Origin: UBA7398 sp947491605
GTDB taxonomy: Bacteria; Actinomycetota; Actinomycetes; Nanopelagicales; Nanopelagicaceae
DNA length: 64,000 bases
Assembly (NCBI GenBank): GCA_947491605.1
Contig: CANLJW010000001.1
Span: forward strand, 34,051-98,050
Direction of reading: 5' to 3'
Part shown: piece by piece, positions 52,823 to 62,362 of the stretch
How the letters are laid out: every line of letters starts with the position of its first letter
Numbering within the stretch: position 1 is the first letter of the stretch
Made by a program: the position numbers and the translations under genes
The notes under the pieces: generated by a model
What the model saw: only the letters and a program-made list of their open reading frames with translations
What the model was told of the DNA's origin: nothing
The model's database searches: none

Positions 52823-53515
52823 ATGACATCGGTATTGGTCGTTGATGATGATCAAGACCTTGCCGAAATGTTAGGAATCGTTTTAAACGGCGCAGGTATT
52901 GAAGTTGATTTAGTTAGTCGTGGCGACGAAGTGATGGATGTTTTTCGAAATAATCCACCAGATTTAGTTTTGCTCGACCTAATGCTTCCTGGTCTTGATG
53001 GCATCGAAGTTTGTCGTCAAATAAGGGCTTTTTCGGTAAGAGTTCCAATCGTTATGCTCACCGCCAAGGGCGATACACATGATGTAGTACTTGGGCTTGA
53101 AGCTGGCGCCGATGATTACATGGTTAAGCCGTTCAAACCTTCTGAGCTAGTAGCGCGCATCCGTACTCGGTTACGTAGAACTTCTAGCGAACTTTCGGGC
53201 ATTTTATTGTTAGCAGATATCGCAATTGATATTTTAGAACATACGATTACTCGCGACGGAAAAGAGATTCCGTTAACAAGATTAGAATTTGATTTATTAG
53301 TAGCGTTAGCTAAAGAACCCGGCCGAGTATTTACCAGAGAAGCTTTGCTAAGCGAAGTTTGGGGCTATCGACATTCAACGGACACTCGATTAGTAAATGT
53401 TCACATCCAAAGGTTGCGAGCTAAAGTTGAACATGATTCAGAAAATCCAACAATCATTACGACCGTTCGAGGCATAGGTTATAAAGCAGGAGTTTCTGGA
53501 ACCCGAGGCCACTAG
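52823..53515 (+). CDS. mtrA: Response regulator MtrA
   Basis: OmpR-family response regulator of 230 residues. The receiver has Asp9-Asp10, the phosphoacceptor Asp52 in LLDLMLPG, and the lysine in MVKPFKP near 102. The winged-helix domain starts near 130 (DIAIDILEHTITRDG, LTRLEFDLLVALA, VNVHIQRLRAKVE, TVRGIGYKAG). In actinobacteria MtrA couples DNA replication, cell division and wall metabolism, and is usually essential. It begins directly after the ahcY stop and is followed two bases later by mtrB. Confidence 0.95.
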   Translation: MTSVLVVDDDQDLAEMLGIVLNGAGIEVDLVSRGDEVMDVFRNNPPDLVLLDLMLPGLDGIEVCRQIRAFSVRVPIVMLTAKGDTHDVVLGLEAGADDYMVKPFKPSELVARIRTRLRRTSSELSGILLLADIAIDILEHTITRDGKEIPLTRLEFDLLVALAKEPGRVFTREALLSEVWGYRHSTDTRLVNVHIQRLRAKVEHDSENPTIITTVRGIGYKAGVSGTRGH

Positions 53516-53517
53516 CC

Positions 53518-55065
53518 GTGCGTGGATTTAAGATTTATAAAGGTTTTCGAACCTCTTTAACTTTGCGAGTCCTAAGTACAACCTTAGTTTTAACCACAAT
53601 CATCTTATGGGTAGTGGGATCGGCACTATTGAATCGAATCTCCACCGGAGTGGTTAATGAAAAAATTAAGTCAGCTCTTTCGGAATCCACACTAGCGGTC
53701 TATTCCGCTCAATTCAGATTCACTAGCGGCGGAGTTACAGATGCTTCACTTAAGAAAATTGCCCAAGAAGTTGTAAACGCAAAAAAAGCGATCAGAGCAA
53801 CTGAGTCTGGCCGTGAGGTCATTTTGATTAGGTCTGCCAAAAATTTAGATCCCGAGGTAGCAATAGACACCGTTTCTAATCGGGTTTCTTATGAATCAAT
53901 CCCATCAGAACTGCGAGTTCGCCTTTTGAATAGCGGTGATCCGGTTTGGGCACGATCAATAATTGAATATGCAGATGGACATAAAGTTCCAGGAATTGTT
54001 GTAGGAGATAAATTAAGTATTCCTAGAGTTGGCCCTTACGACATCTATTTTCTTTTTAGTTTTGAAAGCCAAGTAAATACGCTTAACTTAGTAAAGAATT
54101 ATTTATTTTTGGCTGGCTTTATCCTGCTACTACTTATCGTCGGCATTACTTACTTGGTTATCCGTCAAGTAATCGAACCAGTTAGAGACGCGGCAAGGAT
54201 TGCAGAAGAATTTACTGCCGGAAAACTTGAGAAGAGGATATCTGTTGTTGGCAGTGATGAGATATCTCTACTTGGAATTTCATTTAATGCGATGGCCACT
54301 GAGATTGAGCAACAAATTAAACGGCTGGAAAACTTATCTAAAGTGCAACAACGATTTGTATCTGACGTTTCACACGAATTAAGAACTCCGCTGACCACAA
54401 TTCGAATGGCTTCTGACTTGATTTACGCCTACCGAGATAAATTTGAACCAAACATCTCTAGAAGTGCAGAATTATTACAGTCCCAAATAGATCGGTTTGA
54501 GTTGTTGCTGGCAGATTTATTGGAAGTTAGTAGATTTGACGCTACCGAAGCGGCAATGGAGATAAGTGAAATTGATTTAAACGAAATGGTGGCTCGATGC
54601 ATTACAGATTTATCTTTAATATCAGCAGAGAAAAACGTAGTTGTAAATTTAGAGAAAGACTTGGTAAACCCAGTTGTTTCAGTAGATGCGCGCCGAATTG
54701 AGCGAATTTTGCGGAATCTCCTAACAAACGCGATTGATCATGCAAATGAAAAACCGATAGATGTAACTATTAAATCCAATAACTCCGCGCTTTCGGTGAG
54801 TATTCGTGATTACGGAATTGGAATCGAGCCGGCTCAAGTGCCGCGAGTTTTTGACAGATTCTGGCGTGCTGATCCAGCACGAGCACGGAGTAGAGGTGGA
54901 ACTGGTTTAGGACTTTCAATCGCCCAAGAAGATGCCCACTTACATGCTGGCACCTTAAAAGCCTGGGGAAAATTAAACGAAGGTGCGCAATTCATACTTA
55001 CGTTACCACGCAAAATTGGTTGGAAAATTGAAGCAGAACCGATTGAAATTTTAACAACTAAATAG
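53518..55065 (+). CDS. mtrB: Sensor histidine kinase MtrB
   Basis: Membrane sensor kinase of 515 residues partnering MtrA. Two transmembrane helices (about 13-38 and 194-216) enclose an extracytoplasmic sensor domain of about 155 residues. A HAMP domain follows (217-270), then the H-box DVSHELRTPLTTIR with phosphoacceptor His286, N-box NLLTNAIDHA, and G-boxes DYGIGIEP and GGTGLGLSI. It starts at a GTG two bases after mtrA. In mycobacteria the lipoprotein gene lpqB follows and modulates MtrB; here it is absent and comF comes 90 bases later. Confidence 0.95.
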   Translation: MRGFKIYKGFRTSLTLRVLSTTLVLTTIILWVVGSALLNRISTGVVNEKIKSALSESTLAVYSAQFRFTSGGVTDASLKKIAQEVVNAKKAIRATESGREVILIRSAKNLDPEVAIDTVSNRVSYESIPSELRVRLLNSGDPVWARSIIEYADGHKVPGIVVGDKLSIPRVGPYDIYFLFSFESQVNTLNLVKNYLFLAGFILLLLIVGITYLVIRQVIEPVRDAARIAEEFTAGKLEKRISVVGSDEISLLGISFNAMATEIEQQIKRLENLSKVQQRFVSDVSHELRTPLTTIRMASDLIYAYRDKFEPNISRSAELLQSQIDRFELLLADLLEVSRFDATEAAMEISEIDLNEMVARCITDLSLISAEKNVVVNLEKDLVNPVVSVDARRIERILRNLLTNAIDHANEKPIDVTIKSNNSALSVSIRDYGIGIEPAQVPRVFDRFWRADPARARSRGGTGLGLSIAQEDAHLHAGTLKAWGKLNEGAQFILTLPRKIGWKIEAEPIEILTTK

Positions 55066-55154
55066 TAGACAACTGATCAACCACAACTAAAAGATATTCA
55101 CCACTTATCAATTTTTGAAAAGAACGGTGGGCTAGTCATTGAGATAGTGCATTA

Positions 55155-55850
55155 ATGCGTATCTTTTTAGATTCAATCCGAACCTTGGTTTATCCCAGTA
55201 ATTGTTTGATGTGTGATCAGCAAAATAGTCCACTCTGCACTTCCTGTAGATTCAAATGGCAAAACTCGTCACGTGATTTTCTAATTTCAAACCACAAAGT
55301 ATCGGCTGCGATTCCATATGATGATCGGGTGGCTCGGATCGTTCTATCTGCTAAGGAAGATAATTCAAAAGCTGCGAAAGATTGCATCTTGTTAGGTTTA
55401 AATGCAGCGTTTAGGCGATTGGTTTGCATACAAGATATCCCCAGCTCAACGCTTTTGATTTCTATTCCATCTTCGCGGGCTGCCAACCGCAGAAGAGGTG
55501 GTGATTATTTATTCAACCTTTCCCATGAAATTTCTAAGAATTCAAAATATACAATCTCCAAATTGTTAACCGCTCCTAAAGTTCCGTTACTTATTCAAAA
55601 ATCAAATGTGCGAGATCAATCCGGATTAACCGCACGAGAGCGTACGCAAAATATGGATTCCGCCATTTATGTCAACCCAAGAATTGCAGCTAAATTAAAA
55701 AATTTACATACCACTGTCTTGTTAATGGACGATGTCATAACTAGCGGAGCAACGCTGAAATCGGCAATTACTGCGCTGGAAGCCAGCAAAATCACAGTAA
55801 TTGGTGCGATTGCTGCGTGTGCGTCACGGCACCAAATGCGAATACCATAG
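55155..55850 (+). CDS. ComF-family phosphoribosyltransferase-like protein
   Basis: A 231-residue ComF-like protein. The N-terminal zinc-binding head has NCLMC and SPLCTSC. The phosphoribosyltransferase domain ends with the PRPP motif LMDDVITSGATL near 195-206. ComF relatives are linked to DNA uptake in competent bacteria, but the actinobacterial copies lie in the mtrAB-secA region and their role is unknown. No transformation pilus genes are visible in this window, although SAF and ATPase genes downstream of secA are pilus-like. Its stop lies four bases before the secA start. Confidence 0.88.
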   Translation: MRIFLDSIRTLVYPSNCLMCDQQNSPLCTSCRFKWQNSSRDFLISNHKVSAAIPYDDRVARIVLSAKEDNSKAAKDCILLGLNAAFRRLVCIQDIPSSTLLISIPSSRAANRRRGGDYLFNLSHEISKNSKYTISKLLTAPKVPLLIQKSNVRDQSGLTARERTQNMDSAIYVNPRIAAKLKNLHTTVLLMDDVITSGATLKSAITALEASKITVIGAIAACASRHQMRIP

Positions 55851-55854
55851 GCCA

Positions 55855-58524
55855 ATGGTTGCGATACTTGACAGGATTCTCCGCGCGGGCGAAGGCCGTA
55901 CCCTCAAGCGACTTCAGAAAATCGCTGTCGAAATAAACACTGGAGAAACGGTAATAGCGGCACTAACCGATGAACAATTGCGGGCTAAGACCGAAGAATT
56001 TCGCAATCGCTTTAATGATGGTGAAACCCTTGATGATTTGCTTCCAGAAGCATTTGCAGTTGTCCGCGAAGCTGCAAAGCGGACTTTAGGGCAACGACAT
56101 TACGATGTTCAGATGATGGGCGGTGCTGCGCTTCATAGCGGAAATATCGCTGAGATGCGTACTGGTGAAGGAAAGACATTGGTCGCGACGCTACCTGCGT
56201 ACTTAAATGCCCTGCCTGGGCTTGGTGTTCACATTGTTACCACTAATGATTACCTAGCAGAGCGCGACAGCGAATGGATGGGTCGAATTCATAGATTTTT
56301 AGGATTGAAAGTTGGTGTAATTCTCGCTTCGATGTCACCGAGCGAACGGCGTGAACAATACGCCGCAGATATTACTTACGGCACAAATAACGAATTCGGT
56401 TTTGATTATTTGCGTGACAACATGGCTTGGTCGCTCGAAGATTGTGTCCAACGAAAACATAATTACGCAATCGTTGACGAAGTGGATTCAATTCTTATTG
56501 ACGAAGCCCGAACTCCATTAATTATCTCCGGACCCGCCGATAAAGCCACTAAATGGTATGTCGAATTCGCAAATATCGTGACACGACTTTCACGTGAAAC
56601 TCATTATGAAGTTGATGAGAAAAAGCGAACCGTTGGAATTTTAGAATCAGGCGTAACTAAAGTTGAAGAATTCTTAAGAATTGAAAATTTATATGAATCT
56701 GTAAACACCCCAATGATTGGCTATTTAAATAACGCCATCAGAGCAAAAGAACTATTTAAGCGAGATAAAGACTATGTTGTAATGAATGGTGAATTGCTGA
56801 TTGTTGATGAGCACACCGGCCGCATGCTTTCGGGACGTCGCTACAGCGAAGGTTTACACCAAGCTTTAGAAGCCAAAGAAAAAGTTGAGATTAAAGACGA
56901 GAACCAAACACTTGCGACGATTACACTCCAAAATTATTTCCGACTCTACGAAAAAATTTCCGGCATGACTGGAACCGCGATGACTGAGGCTTCGGAATTC
57001 ATACAGATTTACAAGCTCGGTGTAATCCCAATTCCAACTAATCGCGACATGCAACGATTGGATCAAGCAGATTTAGTTTACAAAACCGAAGCTGCAAAAT
57101 TTGAAGCAGTCGCTAGCGATATCTTAGAGCGTCACCGCAAAGGGCAACCAGTTTTAGTAGGAACAGTAAGCGTTGAAAAATCTGAATTGCTTTCTCTAAC
57201 GCTTCGCAAAAAAGGAATTCCACACGAAGTTTTAAACGCAAAACAACATGAACGGGAAGCTGCAGTAATTGCACGTGCCGGAACCCTTGGCGCTGTAACA
57301 GTTGCGACAAATATGGCTGGTCGTGGAACTGACATCATGCTCGGCGGTAACCCTGAATTTATGGCTGATTTTGAATTGCAGCGCCAAGGCATTTCTCCGG
57401 TAGATAACGCGAATCAGTATGAAAATTTATGGCCGAACGAAATTGCTAAACAAAAATCTGCAGTTGCTAAAGAACACGAAGAAGTTGTAGCACTTGGCGG
57501 ACTTTATGTTCTCGGTACTGAGCGCCATGAATCGCGCCGCATTGATAATCAATTACGTGGTCGATCTGGCCGTCAAGGCGACCCTGGCGAATCTCGCTTT
57601 TATTTATCGCTACAAGATGAATTAATGCGTCGCTTTAATTCGGCAATGGTGGAACGTTTCTTGACTGCTGCTGGTATCCCAGAAGATCAACCAATCGAAT
57701 CCAAGATGGTTTCAAACGCCATTCGTTCAGCGCAAACTCAAGTCGAATCCCAGAACTTTGAAATGCGTAAAAATGTATTGAAATATGACGATGTTATGAA
57801 CCGCCAACGTGAAGTTGTTTACGGGGAGCGCCGTGAAGTTTTGGAAGGTGCCGATATAAATGAACAAGTTTCCGAATTTATCGACGACACCATTTCAGCT
57901 TATGTAAATTCTGCAACGGGTGAGGGCTTCCCCGAAGATTGGGATTTAGATACTTTATGGACCGCTTTAAAATCACTTTACCCTATTTCATTTACAGTTA
58001 CCGACGTTGAAAATGAAATAGGTGGCCGAGCTGGTATCGATAATGAATATTTGCTAAGTAAAATTATCGATGACTCCAGAGTCCAATACACAAATCGCGA
58101 ATCAACTCTAACCCCCGAAGTTATGCGAGAATTGGAACGAAAAGTCTTACTTTCAGTGTTAGATCGTAAATGGCGAGAGCATCTATACGAGATGGATTAT
58201 CTACAAGAGGGCATTGGGTTGCGCGCGATGGCGCAACGTGATCCATTAGTTGAGTATCAAAAAGAGGGTTACGAACTTTTCGCTGCGATGATGGAATCAA
58301 TCAAAGAAGAGATGGTTGGTTATCTATTCAATGTAGAAGTAAGCGTTGAATCCGATAGCGTGGAAGCAAAGGGTTTACAACAAAATAAACCAACCCAAGA
58401 ATTGAAATATACAGCGCCAAGTGAATCGGGAACCATAAGCCGGGACAACAGTGTTTCTAGAAACTCACCATGTCCTTGTGGATCCGGTAAGAAATATAAA
58501 AGATGTCATGGAGCGCCAAACTAG
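55855..58524 (+). CDS. secA: Preprotein translocase ATPase SecA
   Basis: Motor of the Sec pathway, 889 residues from the ATG at 55855, where it begins MVAILDRILRAGEGRTLKRL as in homologues; the frame extends upstream into comF without support. Walker A EMRTGEGKT is near 100-108, the DEVDSILIDEAR Walker B near 210, the preprotein crosslinking domain and two-helix finger follow, and GRGTDIMLGG and GRSGRQGDPGESRFYLS belong to the second nucleotide fold. The C-terminal SEC-C zinc motif CPCGSGKKYKRCHG is intact. hpf, the usual neighbour before secA, is missing. Confidence 0.96.
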   Translation: MVAILDRILRAGEGRTLKRLQKIAVEINTGETVIAALTDEQLRAKTEEFRNRFNDGETLDDLLPEAFAVVREAAKRTLGQRHYDVQMMGGAALHSGNIAEMRTGEGKTLVATLPAYLNALPGLGVHIVTTNDYLAERDSEWMGRIHRFLGLKVGVILASMSPSERREQYAADITYGTNNEFGFDYLRDNMAWSLEDCVQRKHNYAIVDEVDSILIDEARTPLIISGPADKATKWYVEFANIVTRLSRETHYEVDEKKRTVGILESGVTKVEEFLRIENLYESVNTPMIGYLNNAIRAKELFKRDKDYVVMNGELLIVDEHTGRMLSGRRYSEGLHQALEAKEKVEIKDENQTLATITLQNYFRLYEKISGMTGTAMTEASEFIQIYKLGVIPIPTNRDMQRLDQADLVYKTEAAKFEAVASDILERHRKGQPVLVGTVSVEKSELLSLTLRKKGIPHEVLNAKQHEREAAVIARAGTLGAVTVATNMAGRGTDIMLGGNPEFMADFELQRQGISPVDNANQYENLWPNEIAKQKSAVAKEHEEVVALGGLYVLGTERHESRRIDNQLRGRSGRQGDPGESRFYLSLQDELMRRFNSAMVERFLTAAGIPEDQPIESKMVSNAIRSAQTQVESQNFEMRKNVLKYDDVMNRQREVVYGERREVLEGADINEQVSEFIDDTISAYVNSATGEGFPEDWDLDTLWTALKSLYPISFTVTDVENEIGGRAGIDNEYLLSKIIDDSRVQYTNRESTLTPEVMRELERKVLLSVLDRKWREHLYEMDYLQEGIGLRAMAQRDPLVEYQKEGYELFAAMMESIKEEMVGYLFNVEVSVESDSVEAKGLQQNKPTQELKYTAPSESGTISRDNSVSRNSPCPCGSGKKYKRCHGAPN

Positions 58525-58527
58525 AAA

Positions 58528-59055
58528 TTAGATTAGAAAAAGTTCGGTGCATAACCAACGCTTATCAACCCCTTCAAATCTAATTACCAGTGACCTTATT
58601 CGCCCACCAAATCTAAGCGTTACTGTTACTTCTTCCACGCCCTCGATTGGTTGACTCCGATAAATTTTGCGAATTTTTGGAAGTGTACTAATTGAGCCAA
58701 TTTTGCGGATAAGTTCTTGATAGATAGCGCGATGACACCATCGGGAGAGTTGTTGCGGAGCGCGTTGTCCGATCCATATTTCTAACAGAGTAACCACAAA
58801 TTTCTTTAACCAAGGTTCAATATCTGGCAGTTCTTCTAGCGAACTTGGTTGTGGCGCAAAATCCGGATCGTACTCATCCCCAAATGTTGTTGGCACTAAA
58901 TAAAGCTTCCGACTATTTACGCTCACATTTGATTCTGGTGGTGGTTGAAATAGCGCGAGCATGGGATGTGACCAAAGTTGCGAATCAAAATTGAAATTTG
59001 GTTCTGCCAAGCTAACTTCGTGGAATTGGATTTTATCGATATCTATATTTGTCAT
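58528..59055 (-). CDS. Rv3235-family protein
   Basis: A 175-residue protein whose conserved C-terminal half (WLKKFVVTLLEIWIGQRAPQ, LSRWCHRAIYQEL, and the end ...KRWLCTELFLI) matches the actinobacterial Rv3235/DUF6459 family. The family ends in a tryptophan-rich WxCTxLE-like tail, as here. The N-terminal 80 residues are proline-rich and variable. It converges with secA, leaving three bases between stops. It has no signal peptide or membrane segment. The role is unknown; in other actinobacteria it also lies just beyond secA. Confidence 0.82.
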   Translation of the reverse strand: MTNIDIDKIQFHEVSLAEPNFNFDSQLWSHPMLALFQPPPESNVSVNSRKLYLVPTTFGDEYDPDFAPQPSSLEELPDIEPWLKKFVVTLLEIWIGQRAPQQLSRWCHRAIYQELIRKIGSISTLPKIRKIYRSQPIEGVEEVTVTLRFGGRIRSLVIRFEGVDKRWLCTELFLI

Positions 59056-59148
59056 GGCGAGATCTTGATCGAAAACTACCGAGAGTTAATCAGACAAAAG
59101 CTGAGGTTCACTCGGCTAAAAGTATGACTGTGGATAACTTATTAGAAA

Positions 59149-59799
59149 ATGTCAGTTATGAGTTATTTATCAACTATGAAAAAAATCGAAAACCTAATAA
59201 CCAGAAGAAAGATCAAAACTAACTCACGCACCATTATTGGAATCTTGATGATTCTTTTAGCATTTATTGCGGCTGCATTAATAAATAGAGAATCTAATCG
59301 CACAGTATTAGTTTGGGGAAGTTACGGTGAATTAGCACCCGGAGATGTAATTGCACAATCAGATCTGGTACCGATTCGAGTTATGCTGCCGGAGAACTCT
59401 AGGAGATACATATCGGTAAGTGCAGATCTAATTGGAACTGTAGTTGTTCGCAAACTTGGTGCTCATGAATTAATTCCCATCGAATCGCTTACAAATGCAC
59501 CATACGGAATCGATACCCGAGAAACCCCAATTGAAGTGTTGAAAAATGATTTACCTGCAGATTTAGTTCGTGGTTCTATTGTTGATATTTATGCGCTTCC
59601 GAATGAAATTATGCAAAACGCTGGTCGAATGGACGCAACCCACTTAGTTGCGGCCGAGGTATCGATTGTTTCAGTCGATCAAAAATCTAAAGATCTAGGT
59701 GGCAGCGTTGGTGTTGTACTTTCACTACCGAATTCAGGTGTTATATCTATGTTGGCTGAGGTCCCAACTCATCGGATTGTGTTGGTTAAACATGGCTAA
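59149..59799 (+). CDS. SAF-domain membrane protein (CpaB/FlgA-like)
   Basis: A 216-residue protein with one N-terminal transmembrane helix (about 27-46, IIGILMILLAFIAAALI) and a SAF-like domain (ELAPGDVIAQSDLVPIRVMLP, then GTVVVRKLGAHELIPIESL), as in CpaB, the periplasmic subunit of Tad/Flp pili, and in flagellar FlgA. The second half has an additional beta-rich module. Its stop overlaps the ATPase gene by eight bases. No pilin, CpaF, TadB or TadC gene follows, so a pilus assignment is doubtful. Three in-frame ATGs (59149, 59158, 59176) are possible starts. A candidate DnaA box lies just upstream. Confidence 0.78.
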   Translation: MSVMSYLSTMKKIENLITRRKIKTNSRTIIGILMILLAFIAAALINRESNRTVLVWGSYGELAPGDVIAQSDLVPIRVMLPENSRRYISVSADLIGTVVVRKLGAHELIPIESLTNAPYGIDTRETPIEVLKNDLPADLVRGSIVDIYALPNEIMQNAGRMDATHLVAAEVSIVSVDQKSKDLGGSVGVVLSLPNSGVISMLAEVPTHRIVLVKHG

Positions 59800-60871
59800 T
59801 TTGAATCCGCTTAAGGCGGTAGTCAATGTAATTACTGGGATCGCTAACCCAGAACGCGAAGCATTTGTAGCTCGCACCTTATTTGAATCTGGAAAGAATA
59901 TAATTTTTCGAGCAATTTCTGGCCAAGATTTATTAGAATTTTTGAGAAATAGATCCCTGGATGGCGCAAGGTGGATTGTGATTTACACCAATGATCTACC
60001 CGGAATAGCAGAAATCGATATTGCAACCTGGAACGATGCCGAGACTTCGATAATTGATTTAGGGAGCAACTCAATTGATATTGATTTGAACGCGCTTAAC
60101 GAAATGATCTCAAGGTCACTTCGTAATCCGTTAGTTCACACCAATCCCACCAGCTATTTGCAAAATTCAGCTCGGTATCGATCGTTAATTGGAATAATCG
60201 GAAGCGCTGGCGCACCAGGCCGAACTTCAATATCACTAAACCTTGCTGCAGAAGCAGCGCAACAACAACAAACTGCGCTAATAGATGCCGATAATGCGGC
60301 ACCAGCTTTGGCGCTACTGCTCGGTCAATCAGATGAAAGTTTGCAAAACGAATTTCCTTTGACTGAAAATCTCACGCTTTTCACCGACTTAAGTTCCACC
60401 AATGAAAAATTCCAGAACTTGATAGATATTAATTCTAAAATATATGTTGATTTAGGAGTAATGCCTAAGTTTGCTGATGCCATCATAGATCGAAGAAAAT
60501 CTGCCCAAGAGTTTGCTCAATGGTTTGAAAAATTAAGTGCCATTATTTATGTTGCAAAATCGGAAGAATATTCAATGCGTGCATTAGAGCGGTTTATTGA
60601 TAGTCGTTCTGACTTACCGAAGAACCTCAAGATATTTTATATTCTCAATAAATCTGGAACTTCTAGAAGACACCGCACAATCGAACGGAGATTTCAAGCA
60701 TTGATACCGCACGGTTCCGGGCTGGTAATTCCCTATGACTATTCCGCTTTTGATCGCGCTCAAACCAATTGTTCGCCGATTTCTGGCGTAGCCCCACGCA
60801 GCGCAATTCGAAAGTCATTTGCTGAATTGTTGGCTCGAATTGAGAATCTTGAGACTCAATCTTCTCGCTAG
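59792..60871 (+). CDS. Deviant ParA/CpaE-like ATPase
   Basis: A 359-residue ParA/MinD-superfamily protein. The N-terminal 125 residues resemble a receiver-like partner domain. The ATP-binding loop reads GSAGAPGRTSISLNLA near residue 138 and LIDADNAAPALALLLG near 167. The usual signature lysine and the GKT lysine are replaced (GAPGRT), so ATP hydrolysis may be weak; this GAPGR form recurs in actinobacterial CpaE-like proteins. I use ATG 59792, since the frame from 59699 lies mostly within the SAF gene. The pdtaS gene follows nine bases later. Function unknown. Confidence 0.75.
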   Translation: MANLNPLKAVVNVITGIANPEREAFVARTLFESGKNIIFRAISGQDLLEFLRNRSLDGARWIVIYTNDLPGIAEIDIATWNDAETSIIDLGSNSIDIDLNALNEMISRSLRNPLVHTNPTSYLQNSARYRSLIGIIGSAGAPGRTSISLNLAAEAAQQQQTALIDADNAAPALALLLGQSDESLQNEFPLTENLTLFTDLSSTNEKFQNLIDINSKIYVDLGVMPKFADAIIDRRKSAQEFAQWFEKLSAIIYVAKSEEYSMRALERFIDSRSDLPKNLKIFYILNKSGTSRRHRTIERRFQALIPHGSGLVIPYDYSAFDRAQTNCSPISGVAPRSAIRKSFAELLARIENLETQSSR

Positions 60872-60880
60872 GATTTCCCC

Positions 60881-62362
60881 ATGCAAACTTTCAATAGCGC
60901 ACTTACGCAACGAACTGCGTTAAGCGAATCTGATATTTTGCGATTATCCGAATTGGTAGCTGAATGGCAATTATTAGCCGATCTCTCTTTTGCAGATTTA
61001 ATACTCTGGGTTCCTCGACGAAAAGATTATAAATCTTGGCCAGAAGGTCACGTTGCGATTGCGCATATTCGCCCAACAACTGCCGCAACAGTATTTAGCC
61101 AAAACGTAATTGGTAATGAAATTCTCTGGGGGAGTAAACCTCGGATCGATCAAGCGCTTTCTAATGGTGAAATTATTCGAGATACTGAACCTGAAAAAGT
61201 AGGCGAGATACTCGTTAAAGAAGAAACAGTTCCAGTATTTTTTGAAGGCAATTTCATAGCCGTGATTTCGCGCTATCGCAATGTTGAAACAATGCGCACT
61301 CCATCAAAACTTGAATTAAATTATCGCGAGATTGCTCATAAAATTTATAAAATGGTTTCCGAAGGCAACTTCCCAATTAAAGAAAGTGTCTATCTAGCAG
61401 AGTCAGCGCCTCGAGTTGGAGATGGCTTAATCAGATTAGATGTAAATGGCGTAGTGATTTTTGCTAGTCCAAATGCGAGATCTGCGCTAAATAAAGTTGG
61501 TTGGCCAAGTGATTTAGAAGGTCATAATTTAGGTGATGTTTTGGATTCGCTCCAAACTGGAAGCGCTAGGTATATTCCACGTGAAGAGAATTGGCACGTT
61601 GCAATGAGCGGAAAAGCGCTACGCCGCGAAGAATTTGATTGCGAAACCGGCACCATTGATTTACTTTCAATTCCATTAACTCAAGCTAACGACCGAATTG
61701 GCGCAATTGTGTTAGCGCACAACGTTACCGAATTACGGAGACGAGATAGAGCGCTCCTGTCGAAAGATGCAACCATTCGAGAAATTCATCATCGGGTTAA
61801 GAATAATTTACAGACTGTTTCAGCTTTACTCAGATTGCAATCACGGCGCATTGATGATCCAAACGCTAGCGCAGCCTTAGAGGAAGCTGTGCGCAGAGTT
61901 GCATCTATCGCGATTGTTCACGAAACGCTATCTACAAGCGATCAAGAGACAGTTGCTTTCGATGAAGTTATGGATCGAATCATGGCTAACGCGGTTGAAT
62001 TAAGTACTCGCACCAATGAGATTTCCATCGAACGAACTGGTAATTTTGGCGGTTTTCCTGCGATAGTTGCAACACCACTTGCCTTGGTACTTACCGAACT
62101 AATTCACAACGCGCTGGAACATGGTTTAGGAAGTGTTGGTAGTAAATTGGAACTGCGAGTTGAGCGAACTGAAACTCTTTGTAGAGTTCACGTAATGGAT
62201 AACGGTAGCGGGCTCGCAGAAGGATTTAAGCCAGAACAAGAAGCCAACCTTGGTTTGCAAATTGTGCAAACGCTTACTGTAAATGAATTAAATGGAAGTA
62301 TTGAATTTAAGCGGCTTACCGAAGGAACTGAAGCAGTTGTAACGTTTCCGATTAGAAATTAG
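60881..62362 (+). CDS. pdtaS: PdtaS-type sensor histidine kinase (HisKA_2)
   Basis: Soluble histidine kinase of 493 residues. An N-terminal GAF domain (about 1-150), a PAS domain (about 165-285) and the HWE/HisKA_2 kinase module follow: EIHHRVKNNLQTV with His303/His304 as phosphoacceptor region, then NALEHG in the N-box and DNGSGLAEGF in the G-box. In mycobacteria PdtaS phosphorylates the RNA-binding antiterminator PdtaR, whose gene is unlinked; no pdtaR is visible here. It follows the SAF and ParA-like genes in one transcript and overlaps whiB1 tail to tail by four bases, as in mycobacteria where whiB1 is adjacent. Confidence 0.92.
   Translation: MQTFNSALTQRTALSESDILRLSELVAEWQLLADLSFADLILWVPRRKDYKSWPEGHVAIAHIRPTTAATVFSQNVIGNEILWGSKPRIDQALSNGEIIRDTEPEKVGEILVKEETVPVFFEGNFIAVISRYRNVETMRTPSKLELNYREIAHKIYKMVSEGNFPIKESVYLAESAPRVGDGLIRLDVNGVVIFASPNARSALNKVGWPSDLEGHNLGDVLDSLQTGSARYIPREENWHVAMSGKALRREEFDCETGTIDLLSIPLTQANDRIGAIVLAHNVTELRRRDRALLSKDATIREIHHRVKNNLQTVSALLRLQSRRIDDPNASAALEEAVRRVASIAIVHETLSTSDQETVAFDEVMDRIMANAVELSTRTNEISIERTGNFGGFPAIVATPLALVLTELIHNALEHGLGSVGSKLELRVERTETLCRVHVMDNGSGLAEGFKPEQEANLGLQIVQTLTVNELNGSIEFKRLTEGTEAVVTFPIRN

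Noticed and set aside
55801..55854. SecA start at 55801
   Set aside because: It would overlap comF by 50 bases and adds residues absent from SecA proteins; ATG 55855 gives the expected N-terminus.
59699..59791. Longer N-terminus of the ParA-like ATPase from 59699
   Set aside because: It lies inside the SAF gene in another frame and the peptide shows no family similarity; ATG 59792 gives a coupled start.
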